NCBI RefSeq assembly: GCF_002904335.1
Contig: NZ_PPHF01000013.1
Span: 1-50,205, forward strand
Length of the DNA: 50,205 nucleotides
Direction: 5' to 3'
Source: Amycolatopsis sp. CA-126428
Lineage (GTDB): Bacteria > Actinomycetota > Actinomycetes > Mycobacteriales > Pseudonocardiaceae
Shown: in pieces, positions 23,854 to 32,042 of the stretch
Layout: each line of letters begins with the position of its first letter
Numbering within the stretch: position 1 is the stretch's first letter
Position numbers and translations under genes: made by a program
The notes under the pieces: generated by a model
Databases searched by the model: none
Seen by the model: only the letters and a program-made list of their open reading frames with translations
What the model was told of the DNA's origin: nothing

Positions 23854-25275
23854 ATGCCCGAGAAGATCGACTACGACGCCAAGATCCCCAACAACGTCAA
23901 CCTCGCCGAAGACCGCAGGTTGCAGCGCGCTTTGGAGGGCTGGCAGCCGAAGTTCCTGCACTGGTGGGGCGAGATGGGGCCGACACTGGAGACGCAGGGG
24001 GTCTACCTGCGCACGGCGGTCAGCGTGGGCCGCGAAGGCTGGGCGCACTTCGACCACGTCAACGTGCCGGAGTACCGCTGGGGCATCTTCCTCGCCGAGC
24101 GCGACCCGGACCGGCGGATCGCCTTCGGCGAGCACCAGGGCGAACCGGTGTGGCAGCAGGTGCCCGGCGAGTACCGCGCCGACCTGCAGCGGCTGATCGT
24201 CATCCAGGGCGACACCGAACCGGCGTCGGTCGAGCAGCAGAAACTCCTCGGCCTGACCGCGCCGAGCCTGTACGACCTGCGGAACCTGTTCCAGGTCAAC
24301 GTCGAAGAAGGCCGTCACCTGTGGGCGATGGTGTACCTGCTGCACGCCTACTTCGGCCGCGAAGGCCGTGACGAGGCCGAAGGGCTGCTGCTGCGCAACT
24401 CCGGCAGCCCCGACGCGCCGCGCATCCTCGGTGCGTTCAACGAGGAAACCGCCGACTGGCTGGCGTTCTACATGTTCACCTACTTCACCGACCGCGACGG
24501 GAAGTACCAGCTCGGCACGCTCAAGGAGTCCTCCTTCGACCCGCTTTCGCGCACCTGCGAGTTCATGCTCAAGGAAGAAGCGCACCACATGATGGTGGGC
24601 ACCACCGGCGTCGACCGCGTGGTGACCCGCAGCGCCGAACTGATCCGCGAGCACGACACGTACGACATCGGCCCGCACGGCGGCATCCCGCTCGACATCA
24701 TCCAGAAGTACATCAACTTCCACTACACCGTGTCGCTCGACCTGTTCGGCAGCGAGACGTCGACGAACGCGGCGAACTACTACACCGCCGGGCTCAAGGG
24801 CCGCTGGCAGGAAACCCGCCGCAAGGACGACCACAAGCTCACCGAGGACGCCCGCACGCTGGAGCGGCCGACCGGCGACGGCACCTGGACGACCGAGGAG
24901 CTGCAGGCGATCCTGCTGCTCAACCTCGATCTGCGCAGCGAGTACGTGGCCGACTGCCAGACCGGCGTGAAGCGCTGGAACAAGATCCTCGCCGACGCCG
25001 GCATCGACCGCACGTTCCGCTTGCCGCACCCTGGCTTCAACCGCGAAGTGGGCATAAACTCCGGCCACCACGTCACTCCCGACGGCACCATCGTCGACGA
25101 GGCGACCTGGGAGGCAGGCAAGCGCAAGTGGCTGCCCACGACCGAAGACCTCACGTTCGTCCGCTCGCTGATGCGCCCGGTGTACGAGCGGGGGAAGATC
25201 GCGAGCTGGGTCGCGCCGCCGCGGCAGGGCATCAACGGCAAGCCCATCGACTACGAGTACGTGCACCTCACGTAG
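23854..25275 (+). CDS. boxB: Benzoyl-CoA 2,3-epoxidase subunit BoxB
   Basis: A 473-residue di-iron oxygenase. The two carboxylate/histidine motifs are EEGRH (151-155) and EEAHH (241-245), as in BoxB. Other landmarks are NNVNLAEDRRLQRALEGWQP at the start and the YDIGPHGGIPLDIIQKY stretch. It epoxidises benzoyl-CoA with O2 and needs electrons from the BoxA reductase. No boxA occurs in the window, so the reductase must be supplied from elsewhere. ATG 23854 gives the normal length. The ligase gene follows after 8 bases. Confidence 0.94.
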   Translation: MPEKIDYDAKIPNNVNLAEDRRLQRALEGWQPKFLHWWGEMGPTLETQGVYLRTAVSVGREGWAHFDHVNVPEYRWGIFLAERDPDRRIAFGEHQGEPVWQQVPGEYRADLQRLIVIQGDTEPASVEQQKLLGLTAPSLYDLRNLFQVNVEEGRHLWAMVYLLHAYFGREGRDEAEGLLLRNSGSPDAPRILGAFNEETADWLAFYMFTYFTDRDGKYQLGTLKESSFDPLSRTCEFMLKEEAHHMMVGTTGVDRVVTRSAELIREHDTYDIGPHGGIPLDIIQKYINFHYTVSLDLFGSETSTNAANYYTAGLKGRWQETRRKDDHKLTEDARTLERPTGDGTWTTEELQAILLLNLDLRSEYVADCQTGVKRWNKILADAGIDRTFRLPHPGFNREVGINSGHHVTPDGTIVDEATWEAGKRKWLPTTEDLTFVRSLMRPVYERGKIASWVAPPRQGINGKPIDYEYVHLT

Positions 25276-25283
25276 GAGGCCTG

Positions 25284-26828
25284 GTGGCGACAGGGTTCAA
25301 TGCCGCGGAGTACCTGCTCTCGGCCGGGCACCCGGACGCGACCGCGGTCGTGTCGCCCGGGCGATCCCTCACCTACGCCGAGCTCGCCGAGGAGTCCCGG
25401 CGCGTCGCCGGCGGGCTCGCCGGACTCGGGGTGCGGCCCGAAGAACGGGTCATGTTCTGCATGGTCGACGACGTCGAGCTGCTCACCGGCATCCTCGGCG
25501 CGATGCTGGCCGGCGCGGTCGCCGTCCCGGTGTCGACCATGGTCACCGGGCCGGAGCTGGGCCAGGTGCTGGCCGACTCGCGGGCGCGCGTGCTGTGCGT
25601 GTCCGGGGAGTTCGCCGAGCAGGCCGGGGTTGCGCTCGGGCTCGCTCCCGAGGTCACCGACGTCGTGCTCGACCGCTGCGACGCGGCCGGGTTCGGTGTC
25701 CGGACGCACGACTGGCCGTCACTGGCGGGATCGCTCCCCAGTGGACGGACGTGGGAGGACTCGCCGGCGCTGTGGCTGTACACCTCGGGCACCACGGGGC
25801 AGCCGAAGGGCGCGATGCACCGGCACGCGAGCATCCGCGCGGTCTGCGAGACCTACGCCCGCGGTGTGCTGGCGACGACTTCGGCGGACCGGTTCCTGTC
25901 CGTGCCGAAGCTGTTCTTCGCCTACGGGCTGGGGAACTCGTGCTTCTTCCCGCTCGGCGCGGGTGGGACGACGCTGCTCGAGCCTTCGCGCCCGACACCC
26001 GCGTTGTTCGCGAAGCGCGCTCGCGAGGAGCGGCCGTCGCTGTTCTTCGCGGTCCCGACGTTCTACGCGGCGTTGCTCGCCAGCGACGTCCCGGACGACT
26101 CGTTTTCCTCGGTGCGGCACGCGGTTTCGGCCGGTGAGCCGCTGCCCGCGTCCCTGTTCGAACGGTTCCGCGCGCGCTTCGGGCTGGCGATCCTCGACGG
26201 CATCGGGTCGACCGAAGCCCTGCACATCTTCCTGTCGAACCAGCCCGGTTCGGTGCGGCCGGGCAGCACCGGCGTCCCGGTGCCGGGCTATTCCGTGCAG
26301 CTGCGCGACGAGACCGGGGCGGTGATCGACGCCGCCGGGAAGCCGGGCGAGCTGTTCGTGGCCGGGCCGTCGACGGCGACCGGCTACTGGGCCCGGTACG
26401 ACGCGACGAAGCTGGTGTTCCAGGGCGAGTGGCTGCGGACCGGCGACAGCTACGTCCGGAACGAAGACGGGACGTACAGCTGTCTCGGCCGGTTCGGGGA
26501 CATGCTGAAGGCGGGCGGGATCTGGGTCTCACCGTCCGAAGTGGAGGAACGGCTGCGGCAGCACCCGGCGGTGGCCGAGGTCGCCGTCGTCGCCGCGCCG
26601 GACGCCGACGGCCTCGACAAGCCGGTGGCGTGCATCGTCCCCGCGCCCGGGTTCGCGGTGGACCCGGACGAGCTGATCGAGTTCTGCCGCGAGGGGCTGG
26701 CGGCGTTCAAGCGCCCGCGCGGGGTGGTCGAACTGGCGGAGCTGCCGAAGACGGCGACCGGCAAGATCCGCCGCAACGTGATCCGCGAGCTGGTCCGCGA
26801 TTCGCTGCGGACGGTACCCAGCTCGTGA
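25284..26828 (+). CDS. Benzoate-CoA ligase family protein
   Basis: A 514-residue adenylate-forming ligase. The AMP-binding P-loop is LYTSGTTGQPKGAMHRH (about 165-181), with FFAYGLGNSCFFPLG typical of benzoate-CoA ligases. Next come the GSTE acyl-adenylate motif and C-terminal hinge GDSYVRNEDGTYSCLGRFGD, quoted in its conserved part, with the catalytic Lys in KTATGKIRR. It activates benzoate to benzoyl-CoA for boxB/boxC. Start is GTG 25284 with GTAGGAGG upstream. The stop overlaps the amidohydrolase start. Confidence 0.9.
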   Translation: MATGFNAAEYLLSAGHPDATAVVSPGRSLTYAELAEESRRVAGGLAGLGVRPEERVMFCMVDDVELLTGILGAMLAGAVAVPVSTMVTGPELGQVLADSRARVLCVSGEFAEQAGVALGLAPEVTDVVLDRCDAAGFGVRTHDWPSLAGSLPSGRTWEDSPALWLYTSGTTGQPKGAMHRHASIRAVCETYARGVLATTSADRFLSVPKLFFAYGLGNSCFFPLGAGGTTLLEPSRPTPALFAKRAREERPSLFFAVPTFYAALLASDVPDDSFSSVRHAVSAGEPLPASLFERFRARFGLAILDGIGSTEALHIFLSNQPGSVRPGSTGVPVPGYSVQLRDETGAVIDAAGKPGELFVAGPSTATGYWARYDATKLVFQGEWLRTGDSYVRNEDGTYSCLGRFGDMLKAGGIWVSPSEVEERLRQHPAVAEVAVVAAPDADGLDKPVACIVPAPGFAVDPDELIEFCREGLAAFKRPRGVVELAELPKTATGKIRRNVIRELVRDSLRTVPSS

Positions 26829-27679
26829 TCGACGGGCACTTCGTGGTCGACGCCCACGTCCACACGCCACGGCTGCCGACGCTGAAACCGGCGTGGCTGC
26901 AGTGGGCGCACGACTTCGCCGGGGCGTACCCGTGGCGTTCGGTGTACGCCTCCGACGGTTCGGTCGTTCCGTCCGCAATGGACGAGCTGATGGCGTCCGA
27001 GGGCGTCGACCGGGTCCTGTTGTTCTGCGAGTACAGCCCGCGGGCGACCGGGATCCAGCCGATCGAGGACAACCTGCCGCTGGTTTCGTTCAACCCGGAG
27101 CGGTTCCGGCTCGTGGCGAACGTGAACCCGTACCTGCACCACCCGGCGGCGGCGGAGGTGGCGCGGCAGCTGGACCTGGGCGCGGTGGCGCTGAAGATCC
27201 ACCCGGTGCACGGCGCGTTCTCGCCGGCGGACAAGGAGCTGTACCCGGTCTACCAGCTGTGCCTCGAACGCGGGGTACCGGTGATCCTCCACTCGGGAAC
27301 GTCGAGCTTTCCGGGCTCCCGCACCAGTTTCGGCAACCCGGAGCTGCTGTCCGATGTGGTCGAAGACTTCCCGTCGCTGCAGTTCGTCTTCGCCCACGGC
27401 GGCCGCGGCTGGTGGTACGACGTGGCGGCGTTCCTGGCGCTGGCGCGCGAGAACGTGTGGCTCGACTTGGCCGGGCTGCCGCCGAAGAAGCTGCCGGAGT
27501 ACTACCGGCGGTTCGACCTGACGCGGCTGGCGGGGAAGTTCGTGTTCGGGACGGACTGGCCGGGCGTGCCTTCGGTGGCCGCGAACGTCCGGACGCTGGC
27601 CGGGCTCGGGCTGCCGGACGACGTGCTGAGCGGGGTCCTGTCTGGGAACGCGATCAAGCTGATGCCGTCACTCGCCTAG
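26825..27679 (+). CDS. Amidohydrolase family protein (ACMSD-like) in the box operon
   Basis: A 284-residue TIM-barrel metal hydrolase or decarboxylase. Metal ligands can be read: DAHVHT near the start, His in LKIHPVHG, HSGT, FAHGG and the Asp in FGTDWPG. The family includes decarboxylases and lactone hydrolases. It is not part of the classical box pathway, yet GTGA overlap with the ligase ties its translation to it. A role on a pathway intermediate or in making benzoate from a larger precursor is inference. A 44-bp hairpin follows. Confidence 0.87.
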   Translation: MIDGHFVVDAHVHTPRLPTLKPAWLQWAHDFAGAYPWRSVYASDGSVVPSAMDELMASEGVDRVLLFCEYSPRATGIQPIEDNLPLVSFNPERFRLVANVNPYLHHPAAAEVARQLDLGAVALKIHPVHGAFSPADKELYPVYQLCLERGVPVILHSGTSSFPGSRTSFGNPELLSDVVEDFPSLQFVFAHGGRGWWYDVAAFLALARENVWLDLAGLPPKKLPEYYRRFDLTRLAGKFVFGTDWPGVPSVAANVRTLAGLGLPDDVLSGVLSGNAIKLMPSLA

Positions 27680-27682
27680 CGG

Positions 27683-27726
27683 TCGTGAGTGGTAAATCGG
27701 GTTAGAACCCTCATTACCGCTCACGA
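27683..27726. terminator. 44-bp hairpin, copy 2 of the intergenic family
   Basis: It has the same length and layout as the copy at 21680: outer TCGTGAG and CTCACGA, centre GGGTT-AG-AACCC. Three central pairs are lost and one outer pair becomes a wobble. Compared with copy 1, the inner stem changed from CAAGGC to TAAATC. It lies between convergent genes, 3 bases after one stop and 5 before the other, so it likely terminates both. Confidence 0.72.
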
Positions 27727-27731
27727 GCGCG

Positions 27732-28121
27732 TCAGCCCATGACCTCGTGCAGGCAGAGCACGTTGCCTTCGGAGTCGCTGAACCAGGCCGCCCGCTCGTT
27801 GCCCAGCTGGGCGATGTGGTCGACCGTCTTCAGGCCTTCCATCTCGAAGTCCTGGAACCGGACACCGCGGTCCTCCAGGGTTTTGACTTCGGCGGGCAGG
27901 TCGCCGACTTCGAAGCTCAGTGCCGTGTTCTCGCTCTGCGCGCCGGCCGGCATCGGGCGGAGGCCGATGGCGCCGCCGGCCGCCGCGAAGTAGAGGGTTC
28001 CGTCCTCGCCCTTCCCTGTCTGCTTCAGGCCGAGGGAGTCCGCGTAGAAGTGGCCGGCGCGTTCACTGTCGGTCACCGGAAGCATCGTCGTGATGGTCGA
28101 TTCGGTCAGCATGGCTTTCAT
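27732..28121 (-). CDS. VOC/glyoxalase-like protein
   Basis: A 129-residue vicinal-oxygen-chelate protein: ITTMLPVTDSERAGHFYADS opens it, with GLRPMPA and AAWFSDSEGNVLCLHEVMG at the end. His at the first metal position is replaced, so it may not be a metalloenzyme; binding-protein members exist. It is the second of a possible pair with the MarR gene upstream, which lies 38 bases before it. The ATG at 28121 is chosen for family length; an in-frame ATG at 28163 would run into the MarR stop. Confidence 0.85.
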   Translation of the reverse strand: MKAMLTESTITTMLPVTDSERAGHFYADSLGLKQTGKGEDGTLYFAAAGGAIGLRPMPAGAQSENTALSFEVGDLPAEVKTLEDRGVRFQDFEMEGLKTVDHIAQLGNERAAWFSDSEGNVLCLHEVMG

Positions 28122-28159
28122 GGTGCGCGCCACCGGCGCCGGGCGTGACCTCGACTTTT

Positions 28160-28606
28160 TCAACGGTCGCTGTTGAACGCCCGGAGTGTCCGCATCGCTT
28201 CGGCGAGTGCCGGCGCGTCCTCACCGAGCGGCGTCAGCACGATCCGGCGCAGGATGTCCGCCGCCGCCGCGCGGGCCTTGTTCGCCACGTCCAGCCCGTG
28301 CTCGGTCAGGGACGCGAACGTCACGCGGCGGTCGTCGGGGCTGGGGATCCGGCAGATCAGGTCGGCCGCGACCAGGCGGTCCGCCACCTTCGTGAACCCG
28401 CCGCTGGACAGCGCCGCCTCCGTGGCCAGGCGCGTCATCGGCATCCGGTGCTCGGGCGAGCGCACCAGCCGCAGCAGGATGTCGAACGACGCCGGCGCCA
28501 GCCCGAAGCGGTCGGCGATTTCGCCCATCAGCCTGTCCTGGGTGGCCAGGTAACCCTCGATGACCAGGCCCCACCAGGTGACGATCTCGTCGTCGTCGGT
28601 GTCCAC
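28160..28606 (-). CDS. MarR family transcriptional regulator
   Basis: A 148-residue winged-helix regulator. The DNA-binding part is MTRLATEAALSSGGFTKVAD followed by the wing IPSPDDRRVTFASLTEHG, both standard. GTG at 28606 is the start. It is divergent from an M19 dipeptidase gene. A near-palindrome, GTTTGTACGAAC, sits at 28667-28678 in the 101-bp gap and could be its operator. It probably controls the VOC gene downstream and possibly the dipeptidase. Confidence 0.88.
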   Translation of the reverse strand: MDTDDDEIVTWWGLVIEGYLATQDRLMGEIADRFGLAPASFDILLRLVRSPEHRMPMTRLATEAALSSGGFTKVADRLVAADLICRIPSPDDRRVTFASLTEHGLDVANKARAAAADILRRIVLTPLGEDAPALAEAMRTLRAFNSDR

Positions 28607-28666
28607 GAGGAGACACTTTACCCCAACACCTCGCCGGATTACTTCTTCCGGGAAAGATGTCAGCCC

Positions 28667-28678
28667 GTTTGTACGAAC
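28667..28678. promoter_or_regulatory. Near-palindrome in the MarR/dipeptidase gap
   Basis: GTTTGTACGAAC is a 12-base dyad with one mismatched pair (GTT-GTAC-AAC core). It lies 30 bases before the dipeptidase start. A TACGAT -10 (28696-28701) then leads to the ATG at 28708 with 6 bases between, so the dipeptidase message is likely leaderless. Confidence 0.4.
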
Positions 28679-28707
28679 CGTATACCGGACCTCCCTACGA
28701 TCGGGCG

Positions 28708-29847
28708 ATGACTAACGAGGCACTACAGCGTGCTACCAAACTGCTGGACGCCGTCATCCTCGCCGACGGGCACAACGACCTGCCGTGGGAACTGCGGCAG
28801 CACGGTGGCCCGAACCCGGTCGAGGCGGCCGCGTCCCTCGACCTGACCGTGCGGCAGCCCGCTCTCCACACCGACTTCCCGAAGCTCGCCGACGGCAAGC
28901 TCGGCATGCAGTTCTGGTCGGTGTTCGTGCCCTGTGAGTTCGAAGGCCACAGTGCCGTGACCGCCGTCCTGGAACAGGTGGAGGTCGTCCACCAGCTGGT
29001 CGAGCGCTACCCCGACCGGCTGCGCCTCGTCACCACCGCGGACGAGGCCGAAGCCGCGTTCGCCGACGGCCGGATCGCGTCGCTGCTCGGGGCCGAGGGC
29101 GGGCACAGCATCGCCGAGTCGATCGGCGTGCTGCGGATCCTGCGCCGCCTCGGCGTCCGCTACATGACGCTGACGCACAACTTCAACACCACCTGGGCCG
29201 ACGCGGGCACCGACGAGCCGGCCCACGGCGGTCTCACCGAGTTCGGCCGCGACATCGTGCGCGAGATGAACAAGATCGGGATGATGGTCGACCTGTCGCA
29301 CGTCGCGCCGTCGACGATGCGGGCGGCGATCGAGGTCAGCTCGGTGCCGGTGATCTTCAGCCACTCCTCCTGCACCGCGGTGAACGACCACCCCCGCAAC
29401 ATCCCCGACGACGTCCTGGCGAAGCTGCCCGGCAACGGCGGCGTCGCGATGATCACCTTCGTGCCCGCCTTCGTCTCCCCGAAGGTCGCCGCGTGGAACG
29501 AGCGGCTCGACGCCGCGATGGCCGAAGCCGGGCTGGAGCCCCGGAACCTGACGCTGCGCGGGAAGTTCGTCCAGGAGTGGGACGGCCCGCCCAAGCCGCT
29601 CGCCACCGTCGAGGACGTCGTCGCGCACGTCGAGCACGCCCGCGAGGTCGCCGGCGTCGACCACATCGGCCTCGGTGGCGACTACGACGGCGTCGGCTCG
29701 CTGCCGGAGGGACTGGAGGACACCTCCAAGTACCCCGTGTTGTTCGCCGCGCTGCTCGAGCGCGGGTGGAGTGAGGACGACTGCGCGAAACTGGCCGGGC
29801 GGAACACCCTGCGCGTCCTGCGGGAGGTCGACGGTTTCGCCCGTTAG
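28708..29847 (+). CDS. Membrane-dipeptidase-type (M19) zinc dipeptidase
   Basis: A 379-residue M19 metallopeptidase. Zinc-binding motifs are DGHNDLP, the glutamate in GAEGGHSI, two His in LSHVAPST and FSHSSC, and later HIGLGGDYDG. It hydrolyses dipeptides, some D-amino-acid forms and beta-lactam-like bonds. There is no signal peptide, so it acts in the cytoplasm. ATG 28708 has no ribosome site but a TACGAT -10 six bases before it. The gene stands alone. Confidence 0.92.
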   Translation: MTNEALQRATKLLDAVILADGHNDLPWELRQHGGPNPVEAAASLDLTVRQPALHTDFPKLADGKLGMQFWSVFVPCEFEGHSAVTAVLEQVEVVHQLVERYPDRLRLVTTADEAEAAFADGRIASLLGAEGGHSIAESIGVLRILRRLGVRYMTLTHNFNTTWADAGTDEPAHGGLTEFGRDIVREMNKIGMMVDLSHVAPSTMRAAIEVSSVPVIFSHSSCTAVNDHPRNIPDDVLAKLPGNGGVAMITFVPAFVSPKVAAWNERLDAAMAEAGLEPRNLTLRGKFVQEWDGPPKPLATVEDVVAHVEHAREVAGVDHIGLGGDYDGVGSLPEGLEDTSKYPVLFAALLERGWSEDDCAKLAGRNTLRVLREVDGFAR

Positions 29848-29893
29848 GGGGTTTGAGGCGGCGCTCCGCGCGCGCCGGACGGACACTGAGCAC

Positions 29894-30346
29894 ATGACGC
29901 ACGCGCGCGGGGGCGCGGCCGACCGCCCCACCGGTCCCACCCACCAAGACCTGCCCGAAGGCGCTCTGGAACCCGCCGAGCTGCGCGCCGGCGACGTCCG
30001 GCCGGGCGCGGAGGAGGTGACGCCGGTGCGGCCGGCACCCGCCAAACCGGCGACCGCCGAACCGGCGTCCGCCGAACCGGCGTCCGCCAAACCGGTGGGC
30101 AAGGCCCGGCCGACGCGGATCAGCGGCACCTGGGTCGCGGTCATCGCCGGCCTGGTCGTGCTGGTCGTGCTGCTGGTCTTCATCCTGCAGAACCTCGACC
30201 CGGCGACGGTGCACTTCTTCGGCGCCGAAGGCAGCCTGCCGCTGGCCATCGCGATGCTGTTCTCGGCGATCGGCGGCGCGGTGCTGGTCGCGCTCATCGG
30301 CGGCGCCCGGATCCTGCAGCTGCGGAAGCAGGCGCGCCGCCGCTAG
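29894..30346 (+). CDS. LapA-domain (DUF1049) membrane protein
   Basis: A 150-residue protein. The N-terminal 75 residues are a flexible, acidic, Pro/Ala-rich tail with a short repeat (AEPASAEPASAKP, from three near-identical 15-base units). Two transmembrane segments follow at about 81-101 and 115-138, with FILQNLDPATVHFFG between them, the LapA signature. A basic end (RKQARRR) suggests it faces the cytoplasm. Function in actinobacteria is not established. The stop overlaps the next, convergent gene. Confidence 0.85.
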   Translation: MTHARGGAADRPTGPTHQDLPEGALEPAELRAGDVRPGAEEVTPVRPAPAKPATAEPASAEPASAKPVGKARPTRISGTWVAVIAGLVVLVVLLVFILQNLDPATVHFFGAEGSLPLAIAMLFSAIGGAVLVALIGGARILQLRKQARRR

Positions 30347-31176
30347 ACGATGATCGACGTCATCCCGAGCAGCAGCGCGCAAACGTTTTCGTCCCCGGTC
30401 GTCCGGACGCCGTCGGTGCTCGTCGGGTTGCGGGTGCAGAGCCGCCAGAACGTGTCCAGGTCCGTCGTCACGGTGGCCAGCGGCGTGCGGGACGGTGGTG
30501 CGCCGCGGTCCAGGACCCAGCCGTCGCGCTCGCGGCGCGCGTGCCACTTGCCCTGGCCGGTCACCGTGTAGCCGACCTGCTTGCCGACCCGGGCGTCGAC
30601 GGCACGCAGGGTGTGCGGCAGTGCCCGGATGAACGTGTCGGCGATCGGCTCGGCGTACTCCGCCTCCAGCGGCGTGTGCTCGAGGGCCTCGCGGATCTGC
30701 ACGTGGTGCACCCAGAACTCGGAGTAATCGCGGGCCGCGTCCAGCCAGCGCGGGGCGGGCTCGTCGCCGGCCCAGCTCACCGGCATGCCGAGGGCGTCGA
30801 GGTCCAGCTGGGCCCAGTACTCGGTCGTCTGGCCCATGAACTCGTACAGCATGGTGAGCAGGACGTCCGTCGAGAGCCGGCGGCACGCGACGACCCACTC
30901 CTCGTTGAGCCGGTCGATGAACCGGGGGAAGGCTTCGCCCGGACGGGGGCCTTGGGACGCGTGCCCGTCCCGGCCGTGGGACAGCCGGCCGACCTTGTCG
31001 CCCAGCAGGTGAGCGGCGACGTCCTTGACCGTCCAGCCGGCGCACACGGTCGGCCGCGTCCAGTCCTCCTCGGTGAGCGCGCCGAGCAGCGTCATCAGCG
31101 CCTGTTCCTCTTTCGAGAAGTACGGGAGGACGTCGATCGGCGGGCCCCAGCGCGTCGGACTCATAGCCGTCATCAT
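30343..31176 (-). CDS. Maleylpyruvate isomerase/mycothiol-dependent enzyme family protein
   Basis: A 277-residue DinB-like four-helix protein of the mycothiol-S-transferase group. The opening WTRPTVCAGWTVKDVAAHLL with a metal-ligand His is typical, as are the middle WVHHVQIREAL and the C-terminal DLDTFWRLCTRNPTS. Members use mycothiol or bind metal in detoxification. The substrate is unknown. I chose the ATG at 31176, which has GGAGGTG upstream although somewhat far. Convergent CTAG overlap with the LapA-like gene. Confidence 0.85.
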   Translation of the reverse strand: MMTAMSPTRWGPPIDVLPYFSKEEQALMTLLGALTEEDWTRPTVCAGWTVKDVAAHLLGDKVGRLSHGRDGHASQGPRPGEAFPRFIDRLNEEWVVACRRLSTDVLLTMLYEFMGQTTEYWAQLDLDALGMPVSWAGDEPAPRWLDAARDYSEFWVHHVQIREALEHTPLEAEYAEPIADTFIRALPHTLRAVDARVGKQVGYTVTGQGKWHARRERDGWVLDRGAPPSRTPLATVTTDLDTFWRLCTRNPTSTDGVRTTGDENVCALLLGMTSIIV

Positions 31177-31247
31177 GCCGGTAGTCACACCTCCGTTCGG
31201 CCTACCCGCAGGTAGCATCACTCGCGTAAGCAGAGGGGAGCAAGCCT

Positions 31248-32039
31248 GTGAACGCAGAGCGACCGAACGGCCGGGGTGCCGCCGACGACGTGGCCGACCT
31301 GGCCCGCCGCGCCGGTCAGCTGGCGGGCTGGGCCGCGCGCACCGGCTTCGCGATCGGCCGCAAGCTGCCCGGCGTCGAGACCGCCGAACGCGGCGTCCGG
31401 CAGGTGGAACGCCAGCTGCTGACCGAGCTGCGCCGACGCCTCGACGAGGTCGACGACCCGTACCACGCGGCGCTCACCGCGGCGTCGGCGATGAACCGCC
31501 CGGCCGTCCCCGGGAACGTGCCCGCCACCGTGACGCTGGTGCCGGTGCGCGACAACCACGCCGAGCCGCTGCGCGCCGCGATGGCCGAGCTGCTCAACCA
31601 CTCCGTCGGCTTCGGTCGCGAGCGCGCCCGCGAGTACTTCTACGCGATCATCCTGCGCCAGCTGACGCCGGACGAGGCGCGCATCCTGGCCGCGCTGTCC
31701 GACGGCTCGCCGTTCCCCGCGGTCGACGTCGTCGAGCGGACCGGCCTCGGCGGCAACGGCCGGGTCGTGCTGCGCAACGCCTCGACGGTCGGCAAGGCGG
31801 CCGGGGTGTCGCTGCCCGACCAGGTGCCCGGCTACGTCACCCGGCTGATCGGGCTCGGCCTGGTCGACCTCGACGAAGAGGTGCCGTCGCTGGAGACGCA
31901 GTACGAGATCCTGCTGACCGACGAGACGGTGCGCGAAGCGGAGAAGCACGTCCGGCGCGCGAAGTTCCTCCGGCGGACGATCCACGTCTCGCGCCTGGGC
32001 GCCCAGTTCTGGCAGGCCTGCGACCCGAGCTTGGGTTAG
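31248..32039 (+). CDS. DUF4393 (Abi-alpha-like) protein
   Basis: A 263-residue soluble protein. The middle part, LRAAMAELLNHSVGFGRERA then ILRQLTPDEARILAALSDG, matches the pattern of the DUF4393/Abi-alpha family, whose name comes from an abortive-infection link. The N-terminus (about 1-65) is helical and charged; the C-terminus has GLGLVDLDEE and a basic segment. It is followed after 3 bases by a DUF445 gene and then two patatin genes, all on one strand. The family call rests on a motif read by eye. Confidence 0.6.
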   Translation: MNAERPNGRGAADDVADLARRAGQLAGWAARTGFAIGRKLPGVETAERGVRQVERQLLTELRRRLDEVDDPYHAALTAASAMNRPAVPGNVPATVTLVPVRDNHAEPLRAAMAELLNHSVGFGRERAREYFYAIILRQLTPDEARILAALSDGSPFPAVDVVERTGLGGNGRVVLRNASTVGKAAGVSLPDQVPGYVTRLIGLGLVDLDEEVPSLETQYEILLTDETVREAEKHVRRAKFLRRTIHVSRLGAQFWQACDPSLG

Positions 32040-32042
32040 CGG

